The notes below the pieces were generated by a model. That model did no database searches and was not told the DNA's origin. It saw only the letters and a program-made list of their open reading frames with translations. The position numbers and the translations under genes were made by a program. Below are positions 45,817 to 54,990 of a DNA stretch of 64,000 nucleotides, one piece after another. The DNA is from Sphingomonas sp. So64.6b (GTDB lineage Bacteria; Pseudomonadota; Alphaproteobacteria; Sphingomonadales; Sphingomonadaceae), in contig NZ_CP048817.1 of assembly GCF_014171475.1 (NCBI RefSeq), positions 1,860,001 to 1,924,000 on the forward strand. Direction: 5' to 3'. Each line of letters starts with the position of its first letter. Position 1 is the first letter of the stretch.

Positions 45817-46413
45817 CTACGCGGGCCGCATCATCGACCAGAAACGCGGGCCGCCCTTGGCCACCTGCCACTCCGCGGTCAAGTCAAACCCAAGGCCGCG
45901 ATAGAAACCAATATTATGCTCGAGCGGCGTTTCCAGATAAGTCGGCAAACCACTTCCGGCAATTCGGTCGAGCCCTGCCTGAACCGCCGCTTTCCCCAAC
46001 CCGCGTCCTTGCATCGCGGGATCGCAGCCGGCGATGTGCAGATACCAATAATCACCCTTCGGCAAATGCGCGTCGATCGCGTCGGACACGGCCAGTGCCC
46101 GCATCAGGCCGCCACCGAGCGCATGGAGCATCGGCCCTGCGCTGCGCACCATGTCCAGGCGGCTGGTGTGCGACCGTCCCGGCCCTCGCCAGAATGTCGC
46201 CGCCGCGCCACCGGCCGTGACCAGGCGCATGCCGGCCGCTGCATCCTGATCGAATAGCAACCCGAACAGCCGGGCTGATCGCTTTGCGCGAACCACGGGG
46301 TCGGTAAAGATGAAACACATTGCCGGATCTTCGGCAAAGGCGCGCGCGAGCATCGCTGCGACCATTGCCCGATCCGCCTGCGCGGCCAGCAGTGTCGCCG
46401 GCGCGTCGGTCAC
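45817..46413 (-). CDS. GNAT family N-acetyltransferase
   Basis: Acetyltransferase of 198 residues. The acetyl-CoA loop is GRGLGKAAVQAGLDR (near residue 140), preceded by the beta-4 strand YWYLHIAGCDP and followed by YLETPLEHNIGFYRGLGFDL, the C-terminal GNAT signature. The start is GTG 46413, which overlaps the antiporter stop (GTGA). The substrate is unknown. Confidence 0.88.
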   Translation of the reverse strand: MTDAPATLLAAQADRAMVAAMLARAFAEDPAMCFIFTDPVVRAKRSARLFGLLFDQDAAAGMRLVTAGGAAATFWRGPGRSHTSRLDMVRSAGPMLHALGGGLMRALAVSDAIDAHLPKGDYWYLHIAGCDPAMQGRGLGKAAVQAGLDRIAGSGLPTYLETPLEHNIGFYRGLGFDLTAEWQVAKGGPRFWSMMRPA

Positions 46414-47495
46414 GGCACGACCGTCGTAAAGAGATAGGCGGCGAAAATCACCAAATGCACCGCGCCCTGCAGGACGGTGGTGCGCCCGGTACCGAGCGAC
46501 AGGATCGAGACCATCAGCGATAAAGCGAGCAGCGTGATGCCCTTCGCGTCGATGCCCAGGGTCAGCGGTAGGTCGAGCGTCAGCGACACCACCGCAACGC
46601 TCGGAATGGTCAGACCGATCGTCGCCAGTGCGGAGCCGAGCGCGAGGTTGAGACTGGTCTGCAGCCGATTGCGCTTTGCCGCGCGATAGGCCGCCAGGCT
46701 TTCGGGCGCGAGTACCAAAGCCGCGATCGCGACCCCGACCAGCGCCAGAGGCAGGCCAGCGCCGACAACCGCCTTCTCGAGCGTCGGAGCCAGCCCCTTG
46801 GCGAGCAGCACCACCGCGACCAGCGCAACGAGCAACAAGCCGAATGCCGTCCAAGTGGTTCGGTCCGAAGGCGGCTCCGCATGCGCATCTGCGGGGAGCG
46901 CGCCAGTGTTCGCGGGCAGGAAATAGTCACGGTGCCGCACCGTCTGTACCAGCACGAAGGTGGCGTAGAGGATCAGCGACATCACCGCGACGAACGCGAG
47001 TTGGCTGTCCGAATAGACCGGCCCCGCAACCGTCGAGGTAAAATTGGGCAGGACCAAAGTCAGCACGGCCATCGCACCGAGCACGGCAAGTGTCGCGCTT
47101 ACCCCGCGCTGGACGAAGCGTTGCTCGTGATGACGCGCGCCGCCCGCGAGCAGGCACAGTCCGACAATGCCATTGAGGATGATCATCACTGCGGCAAACA
47201 CCGTGTCGCGCGCGAGTGTTGCATCTCCTCCCCCATCGGCGAGCATCAGCGAAACGATCAGCGATACTTCGATCACCGTCACCGAAATCGCCAGGACCAG
47301 CGTGCCGAACGGTTCGCCGATACGGTGGGCGACGACCTCGGCATGATGGACTGCCGCAAGCACGCAACCGATCAGGATCAGTGCGCCGATACTCGCGCCG
47401 ATGCCGCCGAGTTTCGCAACCGAGGCGAGTACAGCAACCAGTCCGACCGGCGGCAGAAGCGCGGACCAAAGCGGCAGGCTGGGGTTACGGGTCAT
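46410..47495 (-). CDS. chaA: ChaA-type Ca2+(Na+)/H+ antiporter
   Basis: Cation antiporter of the CaCA family, 361 residues with about 11 helices in two halves. The paired acidic motifs are present: GTLVLAISVTVIEVSLIVSL in the first half (near residue 65) and APESLAAYRAAKRNRLQTSLN in the second (near 265). It exports calcium or sodium at alkaline pH in other bacteria. It is followed by a coupled GNAT gene and lies after clpX. Confidence 0.88.
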   Translation of the reverse strand: MTRNPSLPLWSALLPPVGLVAVLASVAKLGGIGASIGALILIGCVLAAVHHAEVVAHRIGEPFGTLVLAISVTVIEVSLIVSLMLADGGGDATLARDTVFAAVMIILNGIVGLCLLAGGARHHEQRFVQRGVSATLAVLGAMAVLTLVLPNFTSTVAGPVYSDSQLAFVAVMSLILYATFVLVQTVRHRDYFLPANTGALPADAHAEPPSDRTTWTAFGLLLVALVAVVLLAKGLAPTLEKAVVGAGLPLALVGVAIAALVLAPESLAAYRAAKRNRLQTSLNLALGSALATIGLTIPSVAVVSLTLDLPLTLGIDAKGITLLALSLMVSILSLGTGRTTVLQGAVHLVIFAAYLFTTVVP

Positions 47496-47555
47496 GAGAC
47501 CGCGCCCCCGATATGGTCCGCGGCGCGATCAGCAAGGAAGCCGGCCGGCGCGCGA

Positions 47556-48824
47556 TCACGCGGCGCCGGCGCCCGCCTTGTCTTTCTTGGCATAGACGCG
47601 GATCGGCTCCTTGCGGCCCTCGATCACGTCGCCGTCGATCATCACTTCGTCGACACCGTCCATACCAGGCAGGTCGAACATCGTGTCGAGCAAGATGCCT
47701 TCGAGAATCGAGCGCAAGCCGCGAGCGCCGGTCTTGCGGTCGATCGCCTTCTTGGCGACCGTGACCAACGCATCGTCAGTGAAGCCGAGCTTGACCTGCT
47801 CCATGTCGAACAGCTTCTGATATTGTTTGACCAGAGCATTCTTCGGCTCGGTCAGGATCGTCACCAGCGCCGGCACGTCGAGATCCTCGAGCGTCGCGAT
47901 CACCGGCAAACGGCCGACGAACTCGGGGATCAGGCCGAATTTCAGCAGATCCTCGGGCTCGACAGCCTTGAGCGTCTCGCCGGTGCGGCGTTCCTCAGGG
48001 CTGGCGACATAGGCGCCGAAGCCGATCGACTTGCCCTGCAGGCGGTCGCCGATGATCTTTTCGAGGCCGCTGAACGCGCCGCCGCAAATGAACAGGATGT
48101 TGGTCGTGTCGACTTGAAGGAATTCCTGCTGCGGATGCTTGCGCCCGCCCTGTGGCGGCACCGACGCGGTGGTGCCCTCCATCAGCTTGAGCAGCGCCTG
48201 CTGCACGCCTTCGCCCGACACGTCGCGCGTGATCGAGGGATTCTCCGCCTTGCGGCTGATCTTGTCGATCTCGTCGATGTAAACGATGCCGCGCTGCGCC
48301 CGCTCGACATTATAATCCGACGCCTGGAGCAGCTTGAGGATGATGTTCTCGACATCCTCGCCGACATAACCCGCTTCGGTCAGCGTCGTCGCATCGGCCA
48401 TGGTGAACGGCACGTCGAGGATTCGCGCCAGCGTTTGGGCGAGCAAGGTCTTGCCGCAGCCAGTCGGGCCGACGAGCAGGATGTTCGACTTGGCAAGCTC
48501 GACATCCGCGCCCTTCTGGCCGTGGTTGAGGCGCTTGTAATGGTTGTGCACCGCGACCGACAACACGCGCTTGGCGCGCTTCTGACCGATCACATAATCG
48601 TCGAGCACGTCGCAGATCTCCTGCGGCGTCGGCACGCCCCCATCCTTCTTGGAGACGAGCGCGGACTTTGTCTCCTCGCGAATGATATCGTTGCAGAGCT
48701 CGACGCACTCATCGCAGATGAACACGGTAGGGCCTGCAATGAGCTTGCGCACCTCGTGCTGCGACTTGCCGCAGAACGAGCAATATAGCGTGCTCTTCGA
48801 ATCGCCACCGCTGAGCTTCGTCAT
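47556..48824 (-). CDS. clpX: ATP-dependent Clp protease ATP-binding subunit ClpX
   Basis: AAA+ unfoldase of 422 residues. The N-terminal zinc-binding domain has [13 protein letters not shown] and [10 protein letters not shown]. Walker A is [15 protein letters not shown], Walker [19 protein letters not shown] pore loop [10 protein letters not shown] and the IGF-type ClpP-binding loop (SIGFGAYV) are present. Length is normal. It lies 118 bases downstream of clpP on the same strand. Confidence 0.97.
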   Translation of the reverse strand: MTKLSGGDSKSTLYCSFCGKSQHEVRKLIAGPTVFICDECVELCNDIIREETKSALVSKKDGGVPTPQEICDVLDDYVIGQKRAKRVLSVAVHNHYKRLNHGQKGADVELAKSNILLVGPTGCGKTLLAQTLARILDVPFTMADATTLTEAGYVGEDVENIILKLLQASDYNVERAQRGIVYIDEIDKISRKAENPSITRDVSGEGVQQALLKLMEGTTASVPPQGGRKHPQQEFLQVDTTNILFICGGAFSGLEKIIGDRLQGKSIGFGAYVASPEERRTGETLKAVEPEDLLKFGLIPEFVGRLPVIATLEDLDVPALVTILTEPKNALVKQYQKLFDMEQVKLGFTDDALVTVAKKAIDRKTGARGLRSILEGILLDTMFDLPGMDGVDEVMIDGDVIEGRKEPIRVYAKKDKAGAGAA

Positions 48825-48942
48825 TCAAATCATCCTTCGCAGCCCCTTTGGGCGTGCTAGTGCGGGCGGCCATGGTAGACCGCCCGACTTCAATCCTACA
48901 ATAATCAAAATCATCTTACGATGAATGGTGTCAAAATTCGCC

Positions 48943-49644
48943 TTACGATGCCGGGAGCACCGGCGTGCCGGATTCGTCCGTGACCGCCGGACGCTTGTCG
49001 AACACCTCATCGATCAGGCCGAATTCCTTGGCCTCATCCGACGACATGAACTTGTCGCGATCCATCGCGCGCTCGATCTCCTCGACCGGCTTGCCCGTAT
49101 AGTGCGCATAGAGCTCGTTCATCCGGGCCCGGATGCGCAGGATTTCGCGCGCCTGGATCTCGATGTCCGATGCCATGCCCTGCGCGCCGCCCGAGGGCTG
49201 GTGGATCATGATGCGCGAATTGGTCAGCGCGACGCGCATGCCCGGTTCGCCGGCGGCGAGCAGGAAGCTGCCCATCGAGGCGGCCTGTCCCATGCACACC
49301 GTGCCGACGCGCGGCCGGATATACTGCATGGTGTCATGAATCGCCATGCCCGCCGTGACGACTCCGCCCGGCGAGTTGATGTACATGAAGATATCCTTCT
49401 TGGGGTTTTCCGACTCCAGGAAGAGCAACTGCGCGCTGATGACCGAGGCCATATGGTCCTCGACACCACCGGTCACGAAGATGATGCGTTCACGCAGCAA
49501 GCGCGAATAGATATCGAAACTGCGCTCACCGCGGTTGGACTGCTCGATCACGATCGGGACCAGGCCCGACTGAGGATCCTGCGCAGCGAAGCCGGCGGTA
49601 GTGAGGGGACGCATGAAGTCGCCGGTGTCGAACGGGTTATGCAT
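48943..49644 (-). CDS. clpP: ATP-dependent Clp protease proteolytic subunit ClpP
   Basis: Serine protease barrel subunit of 233 residues from ATG 49644. Catalytic Ser123 lies in GQAASMGS, His148 in MIHQP and the Asp follows in the C-terminal part. [21 protein letters not shown] is diagnostic. The start could also be ATG at MRPLTTAGF, 10 codons later; the N-terminus is processed in ClpP anyway. It forms a unit with clpX downstream. Confidence 0.96.
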   Translation of the reverse strand: MHNPFDTGDFMRPLTTAGFAAQDPQSGLVPIVIEQSNRGERSFDIYSRLLRERIIFVTGGVEDHMASVISAQLLFLESENPKKDIFMYINSPGGVVTAGMAIHDTMQYIRPRVGTVCMGQAASMGSFLLAAGEPGMRVALTNSRIMIHQPSGGAQGMASDIEIQAREILRIRARMNELYAHYTGKPVEEIERAMDRDKFMSSDEAKEFGLIDEVFDKRPAVTDESGTPVLPAS

Positions 49645-49704
49645 GGAAGTCTTGAATCCTTTATGCCCTTGCGGGCTCATACATCGGCCTTGGCGAAAGC
49701 GAGT

Positions 49705-50649
49705 TCAAGCCCCGTTGCCCGGCGCGGGATGTGCCAGATAGGCCAGCCGCCGCATCTCGCGCCGTCCGCGCACCACCGTATCGAGGATCAATCCCGCGAA
49801 CAGGTTGAGCGATGCGAGGATCGTCAGGCCGGTCAGCAGGATCGCGGTCGGGAAGCGCGGTACGAGATGCGTCTGCATATAGGTCAGCACCAGCGGCACC
49901 GCGAGAATCGCCGCGGCAAGCGCGAGCAGTCCGCCGATGATACCGAAGAACAGCATCGGCTTCTCGATCCGGTAAAGCGTCGCAATGGTGCGGGCGATGC
50001 GGAACCCGTCGCGATAAGTGTTGAGTTTCGATTCCGACCCCTCGGGCCGCGCATAATAGGGCGTCTCGATCTCTCCGACCGGCATTTTCAGCTCGAGCGC
50101 ATGGACGCTGATCTCGGTTTCGATCTCGAATCCTGACGAGAGGACCGGAAAACTCTTCACGAAACGGCGCGAAAACACGCGATAGCCGGAGAAGATGTCG
50201 GTGAAACTGCGCCCGAACAGGCGCGCGAGAATGCCGGTCATCGCGCGGTTGCCGAGCTGATGCCCGCGGCGATAGGCGGCCGTCTCCTGCGTCACGCGCG
50301 AACCGACGACCATGTCGAGCTGCTCGTCGAGCACGCGCGCGATCAGCGCCGGCGCTGAGGCGGCATCATAGGTCGCATCGCCATCGGCCATGACATAGAT
50401 ATCGGCATCCACGTCCGCGAACATGCGACGGACGACATTGCCCTTACCCTGGGTGCGCTCGCTGCGAACGATCGCACCGGCAGCCTTGGCGACTTCGATC
50501 GTGCGATCACGGCTATTATTGTCATAGACGTAGATCGCCGCGTCGGGGAGCACCGCGCGAAAGCCGGCGACCGTCTGCGCGATCGCCGCCTCCTCGTTGT
50601 AGCATGGCAGCAGCACGGCAATGCTGGGCTTGCTAGCTGTCTGCATCAC
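49705..50649 (-). CDS. GT2 family glycosyltransferase with two C-terminal helices
   Basis: Polyprenyl-phosphate type glycosyltransferase of 314 residues. The GT2 fold starts IAVLLPCYNEEAAIAQTV; YVYDNNSRDRT binds nucleotide and the DxD-like motif is MADGDATYD at about residue 90. SFTDIFSGYRVFSRRFVKSFP follows. Two membrane helices at the C-terminus (near residues 232-255 and 268-290) resemble DPM1/ArnC-type enzymes that make lipid-linked sugars. It stands between tig and clpP, an unusual place for such a gene. Confidence 0.9.
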   Translation of the reverse strand: MMQTASKPSIAVLLPCYNEEAAIAQTVAGFRAVLPDAAIYVYDNNSRDRTIEVAKAAGAIVRSERTQGKGNVVRRMFADVDADIYVMADGDATYDAASAPALIARVLDEQLDMVVGSRVTQETAAYRRGHQLGNRAMTGILARLFGRSFTDIFSGYRVFSRRFVKSFPVLSSGFEIETEISVHALELKMPVGEIETPYYARPEGSESKLNTYRDGFRIARTIATLYRIEKPMLFFGIIGGLLALAAAILAVPLVLTYMQTHLVPRFPTAILLTGLTILASLNLFAGLILDTVVRGRREMRRLAYLAHPAPGNGA

Positions 50650-50660
50650 AACACCCCTTT

Positions 50661-50743
50661 GTCACTCCCGCGAAGGCGGGAATCCCGCTGCCTTGCCCCG
50701 CCGCTCGAATAAGAAGCGGGATCCCCGCTTTCGCGGGGATGAC
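50661..50743. repeat. REP/BIME-like palindrome between tig and the glycosyltransferase gene
   Basis: Inverted arms at 50661-50689 and 50715-50743 match at 25 of 29 positions. Each arm contains its own hairpin (CCCGCGAAGGCGGG on the left, CCCCGCTTTCGCGGGG on the right) followed or preceded by ATCCCGCT or its complement. The layout is the same as in the ccmH element but the sequence family differs. It lies 18 bases beyond the tig stop and may also end transcription. Confidence 0.85.
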
Positions 50744-50760
50744 GGTAAAACGTATCAGGC

Positions 50761-52386
50761 TCAGGCCTTCTTCGCCGCTGGCTTCTTGGCAGCAGGCTTT
50801 TTCGCCGGCGCAGCCTCTTCGGCCGGAGCCGCTTCGGCCTTCGGCTTTGCCGCCTTCTTCGCAGGCGCCTTTACCGGCTCCTCGACGACCTCGGCAGGAG
50901 CCTCGGTCTTCTTGGCTGCGGCCTTCTTTGAAGACTTGGCCTCGACCGGTGCTTCTTCGGCTGGCGCAGCTTTTTTGGCCGCGGCCTTCTTCGCCTTGGG
51001 CTTGGCGCCATGATCGTGATCATGGTCATGGCTGCAATCCGGACCGTGGACATGGCCGTCTTCGGATTCGATCGCCGCTTCCAGCTCTTCGCGACTCACT
51101 TCACGATCGCTGATCGTCGCCTTCTCAAACAGGAAGTCGACTACCTTGTCCTCGTACAGCGGCGCACGCAGCTGGGCGGCCGCCATCGGCTCCTGCTGGA
51201 CATAGGCCATGAAGCGCTGACGATCCTCGGGGCCGTACTGTTGTGCGGCCTGCGCGATTAGGCGGTTCATTTCCTGCTGGCTGACTTCGACGCCATTTGC
51301 CTGGCCGATTTCCGACAGGAGCAGACCGAGGCGCACGCGGCGCTCGGCGATGTTGTGATAATCGGCGCGCTCGGATTCCATCTCGGCGAGTGCCGCCGCC
51401 GGATCTTCCTCATGGCTGGCCTCATGCTCGAGCTGCGACCAGATCTGGTTGAACTCGGCTTCGACCATCGATGGCGGGACCGGGAAATCATGACCCTCGG
51501 CGAGCTGATCGAGCAGCTTGCGCTTCATGTGAGTGCGTGTCAGGCTGTTCAGTTCCTGATCGATCTGCCCTTTGAGCAATCCCTTGAGCTGCTCAAGGCT
51601 TTCGAGGCCGAGCGAGGTTGCCAGTTCGTCGTCGATCTTGGTCTCGCCGGCGGTCTTCACCGACTTGATCTTCAGGTCGAACGTGGCGGGTTTGCCCTTC
51701 AGCGTGTCGACATTGTAATCGTCGGGGAAAGTCACGTTGATCTGGCGCTCGTCGCCGGTCTTCACGCCGACGACCTGGTCTTCGAAACCGGGAATCAGGC
51801 GGCCGGTGCCGAGTTCGACCGACATGTCTTCGCCTGTGCCGCCATCAAACGCGACATCGCCGACCTTGCCGAGGAAATCCATCACCACAAGATCGCCGAT
51901 CTTGGCCTTGTAAGTGGCCTTGGCGTCTTCCCAGCGCTTCTGCTGGTCGGCGAACTTCTGCAGTTGCTCGTTCAGCGCGGTTTCGTCGGTCGCGACGGTC
52001 AGGCGTTCGAGTGTCAGGCCATCGATCGAGGGAGTCGGCACATCGGGCAGGACTTCCAGTTCGACCTTGAGCTCGGCATCCTTGCCGGGCTCATAATCAT
52101 TCTCGAGGCTCACCGACGGCTGCATCGCGGGACGCAGCTTCTGCTCGGCAAGGAGCTGCTGCACGCCTTCCTGGATCGAGCTGTTGAGCGCGTCCTGCGC
52201 CAGCGCCGGGCCGTGCATCTTGCGCACCAGATTCGCCGGCACCTTGCCAGGGCGGAAACCGGGCATGCGCACTTGTGGTGCAACACGCTTCAGTTCGGCA
52301 TCGACCTTGGAATCGATGTCCTTGGCGGTGATCTTCAGCGTGTAGGCGCGCTTCAGGCCCTCGTTCAACGTCTCGACAGTCTGCAT
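50761..52386 (-). CDS. tig: trigger factor with extended His-rich and Lys/Ala-rich tail
   Basis: Ribosome-associated chaperone of 541 residues. The ribosome-binding signature GFRPGKVP is at residues 43-50, the FKBP-type PPIase domain (GDLVVMDFLGKVGDVAFDGG) near 160-250, and the C-terminal chaperone arms up to about 440. The last 100 residues are an added tail: EDGHVHGPDCSHDHDHDHG, then AAKK/PAEE repeats ending PAAKKPAAKKA, like histone H1 tails. A typical trigger factor has about 430 residues. First gene upstream of the GT2, clpP and clpX genes; ATG 52386. Confidence 0.95.
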   Translation of the reverse strand: MQTVETLNEGLKRAYTLKITAKDIDSKVDAELKRVAPQVRMPGFRPGKVPANLVRKMHGPALAQDALNSSIQEGVQQLLAEQKLRPAMQPSVSLENDYEPGKDAELKVELEVLPDVPTPSIDGLTLERLTVATDETALNEQLQKFADQQKRWEDAKATYKAKIGDLVVMDFLGKVGDVAFDGGTGEDMSVELGTGRLIPGFEDQVVGVKTGDERQINVTFPDDYNVDTLKGKPATFDLKIKSVKTAGETKIDDELATSLGLESLEQLKGLLKGQIDQELNSLTRTHMKRKLLDQLAEGHDFPVPPSMVEAEFNQIWSQLEHEASHEEDPAAALAEMESERADYHNIAERRVRLGLLLSEIGQANGVEVSQQEMNRLIAQAAQQYGPEDRQRFMAYVQQEPMAAAQLRAPLYEDKVVDFLFEKATISDREVSREELEAAIESEDGHVHGPDCSHDHDHDHGAKPKAKKAAAKKAAPAEEAPVEAKSSKKAAAKKTEAPAEVVEEPVKAPAKKAAKPKAEAAPAEEAAPAKKPAAKKPAAKKA

Positions 52387-52451
52387 GGTAACTACTCAAA
52401 CCTTATACGAAAATTCGAAGGAGCAAGGGTCCCGCCCAGAGTAGCGGGACT

Positions 52452-52536
52452 GGTGCGGGCGAAGGGACTCGAACCCCCACATCTTGCGATACCTGGACCT
52501 AAACCAGGCGCGTCTACCAGTTCCGCCACGCCCGCA
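52452..52536 (-). tRNA. tRNA-Leu (TAG)
   Basis: Minus-strand class II tRNA of 85 bases: acceptor GCGGGCG paired with CGCCCGC, anticodon stem CCTGG/CCAGG with loop TTTAGGT (anticodon TAG), a long variable arm, T-loop TTCGAGT and an encoded CCA at 52452-52454. Confidence 0.95.
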
Positions 52537-52677
52537 TGGGACACCGCCGATTGCGCGGCGTCTATACCAGCCCCGCGTCGCGGGGCAAGCGGCAAGCCAT
52601 AGCAATATCGCGACCGGTGGCAAGTACCGAGGCAACCAGCCCGGTCCCGGGGCGTTAAGGCGGCAAGGAGAATTAGC

Positions 52678-52854
52678 ATGGCCACCACCCCACCCACTGA
52701 AGTGCCGCCGCAGCCGAGTCAACCTGCTCAGCCGGAACAGGCCCCGCCCGAAGTCGGCCCGACCGCGCCGGATATCGATATTCCGGCACCGCAGCCCGAC
52801 AACAATCCGGGTAGTGCGCCCGGGCAACCGGTAGACCTTGGAGATTTTGCGTGA
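52678..52854 (+). CDS. small Pro-rich disordered protein
   Basis: A 58-residue frame, MATTPPTEVPPQPSQPAQ..., rich in Pro, Gln, Glu and Asp, ending PVDLGDFA. AAGGAG lies 7 bases upstream of ATG 52678, a textbook ribosome-binding site. Its stop overlaps the GTG start of the next small gene (GTGA). No domain is recognisable; it is predicted to be disordered. The strong ribosome-binding site and the coupling support a real gene. Confidence 0.6.
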   Translation: MATTPPTEVPPQPSQPAQPEQAPPEVGPTAPDIDIPAPQPDNNPGSAPGQPVDLGDFA

Positions 52855-53072
52855 ACGACCGCGACTCCCGTCCCGATAGCCCGCCAAGCAACGACAATGA
52901 CTCCGGTGAAGACCGCCGTAGCGATATCGAACAGATCGTCGAGGCGCGGAAGGATGCGGTCGAGCGTGGCGAAGGCGGGCGCGAGCCTGATTCGTTCGCT
53001 TCGCCTGGATCGCCGGACGGCGTTGGTGGTACCGGCGGAGTGACGAAGAATCAGGAGGACGACGCGCAATAG
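52851..53072 (+). CDS. small acidic disordered protein
   Basis: 73 residues from GTG 52851, beginning MNDRDSRPDSPPSNDNDS and ending VTKNQEDDAQ. It is highly charged with no hydrophobic core, except for a short helix-like SDIEQIVEARKDAVERGEGG. It is coupled to the preceding small gene by a 4-base overlap. Function unknown. Sphingomonads carry many such short hydrophilic proteins; a stress or hydration role is only a guess. Confidence 0.6.
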   Translation: MNDRDSRPDSPPSNDNDSGEDRRSDIEQIVEARKDAVERGEGGREPDSFASPGSPDGVGGTGGVTKNQEDDAQ

Positions 53073-53161
53073 GATTCTGGGCGCGCGGGATAGCCCGAGA
53101 AAGATGCACCCGCGGCGCGAAATGCGGCACGGGTGCATTTCAACTGTATGGGCGTGGGCGG

Positions 53162-53773
53162 TTACTTCTTCACCGGCCTGATCACCGCAGTTTCCGCGAG
53201 CTTGTTGAACAGGTCGATCGAAGCATCGTAATAATGAATTATCGGTGCCTCATAAGTGATCATGTACAAATTGCCGCCGATCACCGCGCCGGCTGCCTCC
53301 CCTTTGCGCCGCACTTCCTCCCCTTGAATGACAAAGCTGTATGTGAAGTGGAAGCCAGGACTGCCGGCGAATATGGCCGGCTTCACCGCGTCGATTGTCA
53401 TCAGCGACGTGCCGACCGATACGCGATAGCTGCTTTCAAACAACTGCGCGATGTCCGGGATCAACATCGTTGACGAGAATCGCGGCAACGGCTCAGTTTT
53501 CTTCTTGGCGTCCTTGAACAGCGTCGTGTTGTTCGGAATGCCGCCATAAAAGGTCACATCATTCAAGGTCAGGCCGTCGAGCGTCCAGCTTTCCGCGTTA
53601 CGGCCGGGTCGCGCACCCAGACGGTTCCAGTCGACCGACGGAGTGATCGTCAGTCCCGACTTCGCCACTGCGATCGGAACGCCGGCAGGCATCAACTTGT
53701 ATCCGGCAATCGCCGGCGCGGCGATGACACTGACAGCGGCAAGGCCAAGTATCAGTTTTTTAAGGCTATTCAT
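53162..53773 (-). CDS. hypothetical exported protein
   Basis: 203-residue protein with a signal peptide (MNSLKKLILGLAAVSVIAAPAIA) and no family that I recognise. The mature part has SWTLDGLTLNDVTFYGGIPN and FTYSFVIQGEEVRRKGEAAG. ATG 53773 is preferred because GGAG lies 7 bases before it; ATG 53779 overlaps the M48 stop but puts GGAG only 2 bases away. It is the third gene of a coupled minus-strand trio with the M48 peptidase and the interrupted gene. Confidence 0.72.
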   Translation of the reverse strand: MNSLKKLILGLAAVSVIAAPAIAGYKLMPAGVPIAVAKSGLTITPSVDWNRLGARPGRNAESWTLDGLTLNDVTFYGGIPNNTTLFKDAKKKTEPLPRFSSTMLIPDIAQLFESSYRVSVGTSLMTIDAVKPAIFAGSPGFHFTYSFVIQGEEVRRKGEAAGAVIGGNLYMITYEAPIIHYYDASIDLFNKLAETAVIRPVKK

Positions 53774-53775
53774 GG

Positions 53776-54990
53776 TCATACTCCTGCCAACATGGCGATC
53801 ATGGCTTTGTCGGATGCGTCGGGACGACGGTCCAGATAATCTTTGAGGGCGGCCTGTCCTTCGGCCTGCGATCCGGTGCGCAGCAGCGTAAGTCCCAATC
53901 CGCGCCAGGCCTCGACTGACGCTTCGGATCCTTGAGTCGCCTGACGATAAAACCCCACCGCCGCCGTAAGGTCCTCGGGCCGCCCCCGCGCCCGGTACAG
54001 CTCCCCGCGGGCATAGTTCAGACTCGGGGTCCAGCCATCCGTAGCCAGGAAGCCGATCAGATATTCGGTTGCGCCGAAATCGTTGAGCTTGATCTGATCG
54101 TCGATCAGGCTCGCCCACATCGGGGCCAGCGCCGCGCGATACTCCTCGCGGTTCAATATCGGCCTTCCCATCGGCGTAGTGCTGGCGCCTAGCGCCTTAA
54201 GCGCCGCAAGGCGCTCGGTGGTCGGTGGATGGCTGGCAAACATGCCGCCATTCTTGTCCTTGCGGCTTTTCGTGTTGCGCGCGACCGCCGTGGCATCCGC
54301 CTCGGCGCCGATCTGCTCCCAGATTCGCGACGCGGCCATCGGATCGTAACCGGCCTTGGCAATCATCTGTACCGACAGGGCATCGGCCCTCGCTTCCATC
54401 TCGCGCGAAAACCTGAATAACGCACTGATCTCGCCGAGCGCGAATAGCGCTCCGACCAAACCGAACATGGCGAGAAAGGTTGCCGACGCCGCCTTGGCCT
54501 TGGCCTGGCGAAACAACATCAGCGAGTGCCGTTCCTTAAAGTGTGCGAACTCATGCGCCAGCACCGCGGCGAGCTGCGCTTCGTCACGTGTCCGCAGGAA
54601 CAGGCCCGACCAAATCTGCATCGCGCCGTTGGGCGCCATGTTGGCGTTGAAATAGGCCGTGCGCATCAGATAGATGCGAATGCTCGCGCATTCTGGCCCG
54701 ACCGTCTTGCAGAAGACGCGATGGACATAATCGTTGAGCAGCGCTTCGCGCATTACAAAATTGGAGGTTTTGAGCTTCCGCTCCTCCTCTTCCATTTGCA
54801 TCCACAGGCCGCGTTCGTCCTTGTCCTGCGGCACATATACCGCCGGAACAGGCTGCGGCTCGACCGATACGATGATGTCCGGTTGCGTCGTGCCGGCCTG
54901 CGGTGCTGGTGTGGTCGTCTGCGGCGGCACGGTCGCCGCGCACAGCGTGGTCGCCATCACCGCGAGCGTTACCGCCCGACGGCCAATCAT
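53776..54990 (-). CDS. M48 family zinc metalloprotease with TPR tail
   Basis: Exported gluzincin protease of 404 residues. After a signal peptide and a Pro/Thr linker, the M48 catalytic site HEFAH is at residues 146-150, with a third zinc ligand in SREMEARADAL near 199. A hydrophobic stretch (FLAMFGLVGALFALGEISAL) lies between. The C-terminal third has TPR-like repeats (YARGELYRARGRPEDLTAAVGFYRQA). Relatives such as BepA/LoiP act on outer-membrane assembly. It is coupled to the preceding gene by ATGA. Confidence 0.9.
   Translation of the reverse strand: MIGRRAVTLAVMATTLCAATVPPQTTTPAPQAGTTQPDIIVSVEPQPVPAVYVPQDKDERGLWMQMEEEERKLKTSNFVMREALLNDYVHRVFCKTVGPECASIRIYLMRTAYFNANMAPNGAMQIWSGLFLRTRDEAQLAAVLAHEFAHFKERHSLMLFRQAKAKAASATFLAMFGLVGALFALGEISALFRFSREMEARADALSVQMIAKAGYDPMAASRIWEQIGAEADATAVARNTKSRKDKNGGMFASHPPTTERLAALKALGASTTPMGRPILNREEYRAALAPMWASLIDDQIKLNDFGATEYLIGFLATDGWTPSLNYARGELYRARGRPEDLTAAVGFYRQATQGSEASVEAWRGLGLTLLRTGSQAEGQAALKDYLDRRPDASDKAMIAMLAGV

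Noticed and set aside
46881..48788. 635-codon plus-strand frame
   Set aside because: Antisense to chaA and clpX, both certain genes.
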